Shown here: piece after piece, positions 59,517-64,000 of the stretch | Layout: the number at the start of each line of letters is the position of its first letter | Numbering within the stretch: position 1 is the first letter of the stretch | Source: JBBQZP01 sp038207585 | GTDB lineage: Bacteria > Pseudomonadota > Alphaproteobacteria > Rhodobacterales > Rhodobacteraceae | DNA length: 64,000 bases | Direction: 5' to 3' | Assembly (NCBI GenBank): GCA_038207585.1 | Contig: JBBQZP010000022.1 | Span: 1 to 64,000 of the forward strand | Translations under genes and position numbers: made by a program | The notes under the pieces: generated by a model | The model's input: the letters and a program-made list of their open reading frames with translations, nothing else | Told to the model about the DNA's origin: nothing | Database searches by the model: none

Positions 59517-60011
59517 TTACCGGGGCCGCCCGAACACGACAACCCAGTTGGGCCGCGCGCCATCCACAAGGGCCACTCCCACTTCGGTGACCGATGCGTT
59601 CAGGATATTGTTGCGGTGGTGCGGTGAATGCATCCAGAAACTGACAGCACGGTCATAGGTGGCAAAACCGATGCCGGTGTTTTCGGCGGCAGTGCGCAGG
59701 GTATAGCCCACGCGGTGCAGTCTTGTGCGCAGGTCTGATCCGTCCGATCCGACATGGCTGTAAACGCCCCGCGCGGCATTGTCGCAGGCGTGTGACAACG
59801 CCACGCGTGAAAGTTTGGCGGATTGGTGCAATTGCGGCAGGCCTGCCGCGCGCCGCTGCGTGTTCATTGCCTGAATGGTCGCCGTGACTTCGGCTTTTGC
59901 GCGGGCCGACGTTTTGCACGGTGCAGACAGAACCGGCGTTGCGATCAACAGCCCGGCCACAAGCGCTAGGCCGCGCAATGCGAACCTATGTCTTTTGCTG
60001 TGACGCGGCAT
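59517..60011 (-). CDS. Exported CAP-domain (SCP/PR1) protein
   Basis: 164 residues from ATG 60011, preceded by GGAGG; the frame is open upstream to 60143, but no better start is there. Signal peptide ends near residue 29 (ATPVLS/APCK). The CAP domain contains NTQRRAAGLPQLHQSAKLSRVALSHACDNAARGVYSHVGSDG, with the tetrad residues His and Glu (AAENTGIGF), and HSPHHRNNIL, the second His/Asn. Periplasmic or extracellular. CAP proteins bind lipids, sterols or act as unknown peptidases; no partner here. Confidence 0.88.
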   Translation of the reverse strand: MPRHSKRHRFALRGLALVAGLLIATPVLSAPCKTSARAKAEVTATIQAMNTQRRAAGLPQLHQSAKLSRVALSHACDNAARGVYSHVGSDGSDLRTRLHRVGYTLRTAAENTGIGFATYDRAVSFWMHSPHHRNNILNASVTEVGVALVDGARPNWVVVFGRPR

Positions 60012-60151
60012 CTTTTGCCTCCGGTAAAGCTGCGGGATATCCCGCTTTACAACCGAAGATTGCGGCAAAGGCGAGAGGAGAAAGCGGCTCTTTCGTGGCC
60101 TCTGGGTTGCTCTGGCGGGAAACGGCTTGGTGGTTGACGCCAACCGCGCTG

Positions 60152-61342
60152 CTATTCGCCCATCACGACTTTGCGGAATGGGAAAAAGCCGTGCGTGGCG
60201 TGCGGCCAGGCCTCGCGGTCCTCAAGGCGCATGACCTCGCACAGATCAATGGTGTGGGCCTGCAACAGGGGGCGCAACTGCGATAGTGTTTCGGCCACCG
60301 GACCGACCGACGCGTAGGGTGATACGATCTGGCCTGCGCCCTGCGCCTTTGCCCAATCCGCCAGATCCTGCAAGTCCGTGCTGTCGAACACGCAAGAGGC
60401 GGTTCCGGCCGTGTCGGTCAACCGGGTGCTGGCATCGGTTAGGGCGCCTGCGGCAAAATCCTGAACCGGGGGGGCGACGACAAGCGGCGAGCGGGCGTTT
60501 GCCGCGTTCAGCCGGATCGTGGCGACGGGGCGCAATCCTGTTTCCAGCAAACCCTCGGGGCACAGATCATCATCGTGCAGCAGCAGGGCCGAAGCGACGT
60601 TGGGCCGCCACTTTTGCACGCAGCCCAGCGGGCGGCGGTCACCTAGGGGCGGTTCTGTCAGGGCCGTGGCATGGGTCGCAAGTCCCTTCGGATGGAATCG
60701 CCCGCCCGTGCAACGCGCAATGATGTCAGGTTGTGCCAGATAGGTCTTGCCCGCCGTCTGCAACCCTGCCACCCAACGCCAGCTTAGCGTGTTTGACGCC
60801 GCATCACCGTCAATAAGATGGCGCATAAAGAAATCCGCGCCCAGTTCCCACGGCAGGCGCAGCGTGAAGATCCAGATTGACGCGAACCACATCCGCGCGT
60901 GATTGTGCAGATAGCCCGTTGCGACCAGATCCTGCGCCCATTGATCGAACCCGTCGATGCCGGTGGTGCCGGCACAGGCGGCCTCCCAATCCGCGCGCAG
61001 ACCGCCTTCGGTGGCAACCCGGTTCAGCCCGGCCTGCACGCCATGGCGGTAGCGGAGCCAGATGCCGGGGCGCTGTTCCAGCCAGCCTTTCCAGTAAACG
61101 CGCCACCAGACCTCGGTCACAAACTTGTCCGCATCGCGGCCATGTGCCGCAGTGGCGGCGGCGATGACTTCGGATTCGAGGATCAGCCGGTGCCGCAGAT
61201 AGGGCGACAGGCCCGACACATGCGGCTGCCCCGGCGCATCGTGGTTGCGCCATTGCGCATAGTCCCGCCCTGCGCGCGGAAGAAACCGGGTCAGCCGGTC
61301 CAGCCCGGCCGCGCGCGTGGGGATGAAATGCGGATCACTCAT
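60152..61342 (-). CDS. FAD-binding photolyase-family protein lacking N-domain
   Basis: 396-residue protein of the cryptochrome/photolyase FAD-binding family. It has the helical FAD-binding region (LSPYLRHRLILESEVIAAATAAHG, residues 45-68; WEAACAGTTGIDGFDQWAQDLVATGYLHNHARMWFASIW, near 120-158; FFMRHLIDGDAASNTLSWRWVAG, near 175-196). The usual N-terminal alpha/beta antenna domain is absent; about 100 residues after the core (from 290) have no clear photolyase match. Its trailing segment SPYASVGPVAETLSQLRPLL might be a displaced Rossmann part. Photorepair is not certain. Confidence 0.85.
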   Translation of the reverse strand: MSDPHFIPTRAAGLDRLTRFLPRAGRDYAQWRNHDAPGQPHVSGLSPYLRHRLILESEVIAAATAAHGRDADKFVTEVWWRVYWKGWLEQRPGIWLRYRHGVQAGLNRVATEGGLRADWEAACAGTTGIDGFDQWAQDLVATGYLHNHARMWFASIWIFTLRLPWELGADFFMRHLIDGDAASNTLSWRWVAGLQTAGKTYLAQPDIIARCTGGRFHPKGLATHATALTEPPLGDRRPLGCVQKWRPNVASALLLHDDDLCPEGLLETGLRPVATIRLNAANARSPLVVAPPVQDFAAGALTDASTRLTDTAGTASCVFDSTDLQDLADWAKAQGAGQIVSPYASVGPVAETLSQLRPLLQAHTIDLCEVMRLEDREAWPHATHGFFPFRKVVMGE

Positions 61343-61494
61343 ATCGTCCCAGCTAACGCCCGCACCGTTGCCGTCAATCCCGCGCGCCCCGCGGAATGTA
61401 TGGGGTGCCCTTGCGACTGCTGGCCCGCGGCACTAAGACTTGGCTAACCCATTTACGATAACCCACATCCGAAGACACGAGGCAGAGGCGCATC

Positions 61495-62127
61495 ATGAAA
61501 GACCCGGTTGATCACTATATGAATACCCTTGTGCCCATGGTGGTCGAACAGACCAGCCGGGGCGAACGCGCCTATGATATCTTCAGCCGGATGCTGAAGG
61601 AACGGATCATCTTTCTGTCCGGCCCGGTGCATGACGGCATGTCGTCGCTGATCTGTGCGCAGCTTCTGTTTCTTGAGGCGGAAAATCCGTCGAAAGAAAT
61701 CGCGATGTATATCAACAGCCCCGGCGGCGTGGTGACGTCCGGTCTTTCGATCTATGACACGATGCAATACATCAAACCCAAGGTGTCGACGCTGGTGATC
61801 GGGCAGGCGGCCTCGATGGGGTCACTTTTGCTGACGGCGGGCGAAAAGGGCATGCGGTTCAGCCTGCCCAATTCCCGCGTGATGGTTCACCAGCCGTCGG
61901 GCGGCTATCAGGGGCAGGCGACGGACATCATGATCCACGCCCGCGAAACCGAAAAGCTGAAGCGCCGGTTGAACGAAATCTACGTCAAACACACCGGAAA
62001 TGATTACGACACCGTCGAGGCCGCACTGGAGCGGGACAACTTCATGTCCGCCGAAGATGCGCAAGCCTGGGGTCTGATCGACCAGATCACGGAAAACCGT
62101 GGCAAGGCCGAAGACACATCGAAGTGA
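61495..62127 (+). CDS. clpP: ATP-dependent Clp protease proteolytic subunit
   Basis: 210-residue serine peptidase ClpP, forming a tetradecamer with the ClpX unfoldase encoded next. Catalytic triad is visible: Ser107 in GQAASMGSLLL, His132 in RVMVHQPSGG and Asp181 in LERDNFMS. The N-terminus MKDPVDHYMNTLVPMVVEQTSRGERAYDIFSRML is the usual short leader plus the conserved start of the fold. An AGGCAGAGGC site precedes the ATG. Terminator-like stem and clpX promoter follow. Confidence 0.96.
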   Translation: MKDPVDHYMNTLVPMVVEQTSRGERAYDIFSRMLKERIIFLSGPVHDGMSSLICAQLLFLEAENPSKEIAMYINSPGGVVTSGLSIYDTMQYIKPKVSTLVIGQAASMGSLLLTAGEKGMRFSLPNSRVMVHQPSGGYQGQATDIMIHARETEKLKRRLNEIYVKHTGNDYDTVEAALERDNFMSAEDAQAWGLIDQITENRGKAEDTSK

Positions 62128-62133
62128 GCGGTT

Positions 62134-62162
62134 GCCCCCGGTTGGCACGGCCGATCGGGGGC
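62134..62162 (+). terminator. clpP terminator-like hairpin
   Basis: Stem GCCCCCG (62134-62140) / CGGGGGC (62156-62162) with a 15-nt loop, starting seven bases after the clpP stop; only three consecutive T follow, so termination may be partial. Confidence 0.5.
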
Positions 62163-62171
62163 GATTTGACA

Positions 62172-62200
62172 TTGTGAAGGCGCGGGCCTTGGCCTAGACT
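62172..62200 (+). promoter_or_regulatory. Possible clpX promoter
   Basis: TTGTGA (62172-62177) and TAGACT (62195-62200) with exactly 17 bp between them, 42 bp upstream of the clpX ATG at 62243. Confidence 0.4.
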
Positions 62201-62242
62201 TTCAAAACGGCCCGCCGAGCGGGCGCACGGCAGAGGATCACG

Positions 62243-63511
62243 ATGGCGAACAATTCCGGCGGCGACAGCAAAAATACCCTTTATTGCTCGTTCTGCGGCA
62301 AAAGCCAGCATGAGGTGCGAAAGCTGATTGCAGGACCGACCGTGTTCATCTGCGACGAATGCGTCGAGTTGTGCATGGACATCATTCGCGAGGAAACCAA
62401 GTCTTCGGGTCTGAAAGTCACCGATGGCGTGCCGACGCCGCGCGACATCTGCAAGGTGCTGGACGATTATGTGATCGGGCAGGAACATGCGAAGCGGGTG
62501 TTGTCGGTGGCGGTGCACAACCACTACAAACGCCTGAACCATTCGTCCAAGACCGATATCGAGCTTTCCAAATCCAACATCCTGCTGATCGGCCCCACCG
62601 GCTGCGGCAAGACGTTGCTGGCTCAGACCCTTGCGCGCATTCTGGATGTGCCGTTCACAATGGCCGATGCGACGACGCTGACCGAAGCGGGTTACGTCGG
62701 CGAAGATGTGGAAAACATCATCCTGAAATTGCTTCAGGCCAGCGAATATAATGTTGAACGCGCGCAGCGCGGCATCGTCTACATCGACGAGGTCGACAAG
62801 ATCACCCGCAAGTCCGACAACCCGTCGATCACCCGCGATGTGTCGGGCGAGGGCGTGCAGCAGGCGCTTCTGAAGATCATGGAAGGCACCGTTGCCAGCG
62901 TTCCACCGCAGGGCGGGCGCAAGCATCCGCAGCAGGAATTCCTGCAGGTTGATACGACCAACATCCTGTTCATCTGTGGCGGTGCGTTTGCGGGTCTGGA
63001 AAAGATCATCGCACAGCGCAACAAGGGCTCGGCCATCGGCTTTGGTGCCGCTGTCAAGAACAACGACGATCGTGGCGTGGGCGAGATGTTCAAGGAGCTG
63101 GAGCCGGAAGACCTGCTGAAATTTGGTCTGATCCCGGAATTCGTCGGCCGTCTGCCGGTGATCGCCACGCTGACCGATCTGGACGAAGCGGCTTTGGTCA
63201 CGATTCTGACCGAACCCAAGAACGCTCTGGTCAAGCAATACCAGCGCCTGTTCGATATCGAAGGCGTCGGCCTGACCTTCACGCCCGATGCCTTGGTCGC
63301 CATTGCCAAACGCGCGATCAAGCGGAAAACCGGCGCGCGGGGCTTGCGGTCGATCATGGAAGATATCCTTCTGGACAGCATGTTCGAACTGCCCGGCATG
63401 AATGACGTGACCGAAGTGATCGTCAAGGAAGAGGCCGTGAACAACGGTGCCCAACCCTTGCTGGTGCATGCCGACACCAAGAAAAAGGGTGCTGCGGCCG
63501 CAGCCGTCTGA
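62243..63511 (+). CDS. clpX: ATP-dependent Clp protease ATPase ClpX
   Basis: 422-residue AAA+ unfoldase that delivers substrates to ClpP. The zinc-binding N-domain has Cys15, Cys18 (LYCSFCGKSQ) and Cys37, Cys40 (VFICDECVEL). Walker A is GPTGCGKT at 117-124, Walker B IVYIDEVDKI near residue 180, sensor/arginine region YQRLFDIEGV and the RGLRSIMEDILLD tail. Length is standard (about 420). It is separated from clpP by 115 bp with its own promoter-like element and ends in a terminator. Confidence 0.96.
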   Translation: MANNSGGDSKNTLYCSFCGKSQHEVRKLIAGPTVFICDECVELCMDIIREETKSSGLKVTDGVPTPRDICKVLDDYVIGQEHAKRVLSVAVHNHYKRLNHSSKTDIELSKSNILLIGPTGCGKTLLAQTLARILDVPFTMADATTLTEAGYVGEDVENIILKLLQASEYNVERAQRGIVYIDEVDKITRKSDNPSITRDVSGEGVQQALLKIMEGTVASVPPQGGRKHPQQEFLQVDTTNILFICGGAFAGLEKIIAQRNKGSAIGFGAAVKNNDDRGVGEMFKELEPEDLLKFGLIPEFVGRLPVIATLTDLDEAALVTILTEPKNALVKQYQRLFDIEGVGLTFTPDALVAIAKRAIKRKTGARGLRSIMEDILLDSMFELPGMNDVTEVIVKEEAVNNGAQPLLVHADTKKKGAAAAAV

Positions 63512-63530
63512 CCAATCCGCCGAACGGAAC

Positions 63531-63566
63531 AAGGGCCGCCGCACAAACTCGTGCTGCGGCCTTTTT
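63531..63566 (+). terminator. clpX terminator
   Basis: Imperfect 14-bp stem (left arm 63531-63544, right arm 63551-63564, one mismatch and one G-T) with the 6-nt loop AAACTC and a five-T run at 63562-63566. Confidence 0.85.
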
Positions 63567-63676
63567 CATGCGCGCAGATACCGGCCAAAATCCGTCGGCA
63601 TCGGCTACGGTGGCACTAACCTCTGGACCTGCCCGCGCTGATCAGCCATATCATGCCCCAGAACCCGGAGGCGGCG

Positions 63677-64000
63677 ATGTATTTCCTGAAACGACTTCTG
63701 ACCTGGTGGAACAGCCAGACGCTGGGCACCCAGTTGTTCACCTGGCGCAAGGGCCAGAAGGTCGGCGAAGACGGGCAGGGGAACGCCTATTACCAGACGG
63801 CCGATGGCAAGAAACGCTGGATCATCTACAATGGCGAGATGGAGGCAAGCCGCGTCTCGCCCGAATGGCACGGCTGGCTGCATTTCACCTGGGACGAGCC
63901 GCCGACCAAGGCCCCGCTGCCGCGAAAAGCCTGGGAAAAGCCGCATCTTGAAAACCTGACCGGAACTGCCGCTGCCTATGTGCCCGCAGGCTCCATCCTC
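63677..64000 (+). CDS. NDUFA12-family complex I subunit, partial
   Basis: 108 residues of an open frame running off the right edge. It belongs to the NDUFA12 (B17.2-like) accessory subunit of NADH:ubiquinone oxidoreductase, conserved between alphaproteobacteria and mitochondria. The opening MYFLKRLLTWWNSQTLGTQL and the block RWIIYNGEMEASRVSPEWHGWLHFTWDEPP in consecutive parts are the family signature. CGGAGG at 63666-63671 supports the ATG at 63677. It would be peripheral on the matrix side of complex I. The normal length (about 125-130) suggests that only a few residues are missing. Confidence 0.92.
   Translation, partial: MYFLKRLLTWWNSQTLGTQLFTWRKGQKVGEDGQGNAYYQTADGKKRWIIYNGEMEASRVSPEWHGWLHFTWDEPPTKAPLPRKAWEKPHLENLTGTAAAYVPAGSIL

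Noticed and set aside
62087..63544. Long minus-strand frame opposite clpX
   Set aside because: Antisense of a universally conserved gene, no family signature.
1..64000. CRISPR array or rRNA operon
   Set aside because: No regularly spaced direct repeats with unique spacers and no rRNA sequence were seen in the window.

Overview
The window is a GC-rich alphaproteobacterial chromosome segment, most likely from a Rhodobacteraceae (Rhodobacter/Roseobacter-type) bacterium. This rests on an NDUFA12-type complex I subunit, the gene order SUV3-like helicase - S4 protein - FdxA - CarD, an aerobic cobalamin cobS/cobT pair and a clpP-clpX pair. No species call is possible from the sequence alone.

Layout. 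1-2144: two genes of a ligase-associated DNA repair cassette (ATP-dependent ligase running off the left edge, MBL-fold exonuclease). 2319-6262: the Anbu operon (ATP-grasp, alpha-E, transglutaminase, Anbu proteasome-like peptidase). 6374-8236: hydrolase, SCP2 and TPR genes. 8252-12712: SUV3-like helicase, S4 protein, ferredoxin, CarD. 12763-14652: divergent cobS/cobT. 14774-24530: CPA2 antiporter, a large unknown membrane protein, SIMPL protein, MetY, Lrp/LysE pair, RTX protein. 24703-26551: GT-A-like protein and DDAH. 26616-30079: a three-gene type VI secretion effector cassette (DUF4123 chaperone, Tli4-like immunity protein, lipase) without VgrG or structural genes. 30218-34629: a thiamine-precursor-type ABC transporter with a GT4 gene overlapping its 3' end. 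34714-37177: YceI and MdoH. 37378-41681: RND efflux pair. 41841-42797: sulfotransferase.

43073-57139 is an integrated element of about 14 kb in a tRNA-Asn(GUU) gene, bounded by a 46-bp direct repeat of the 3' tRNA sequence. Its left arm carries a tyrosine integrase, an HTH protein and an AEP primase-ATPase, followed by a structured, gene-free, origin-like stretch with a 136-nt imperfect palindrome. A rightward operon follows: small unknown proteins, DUF4055-type portal, scaffold-like protein, probable small terminase and a large terminase split into separate ATPase and nuclease ORFs. I find no capsid, tail or lysis gene. A leftward operon of six genes fills the right end: a putative sliding-clamp-like protein, a coiled-coil protein, a BRCT-like protein, two small unknowns and an ART-like protein. 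Together these look like a phage satellite (or decayed prophage) that keeps a packaging motor and a replication module plus an unexplained cargo operon. This is the most novel part of the window.

57250-64000 returns to ordinary chromosome: MBL hydrolase, EnvZ-like kinase, CAP protein, a photolyase-family FAD protein, ClpP, ClpX and NDUFA12 (running off the right edge).

Two related intergenic repeats, each containing the stop codon of the adjoining gene, sit in convergent spacers at 6274-6376 and 14650-14757.
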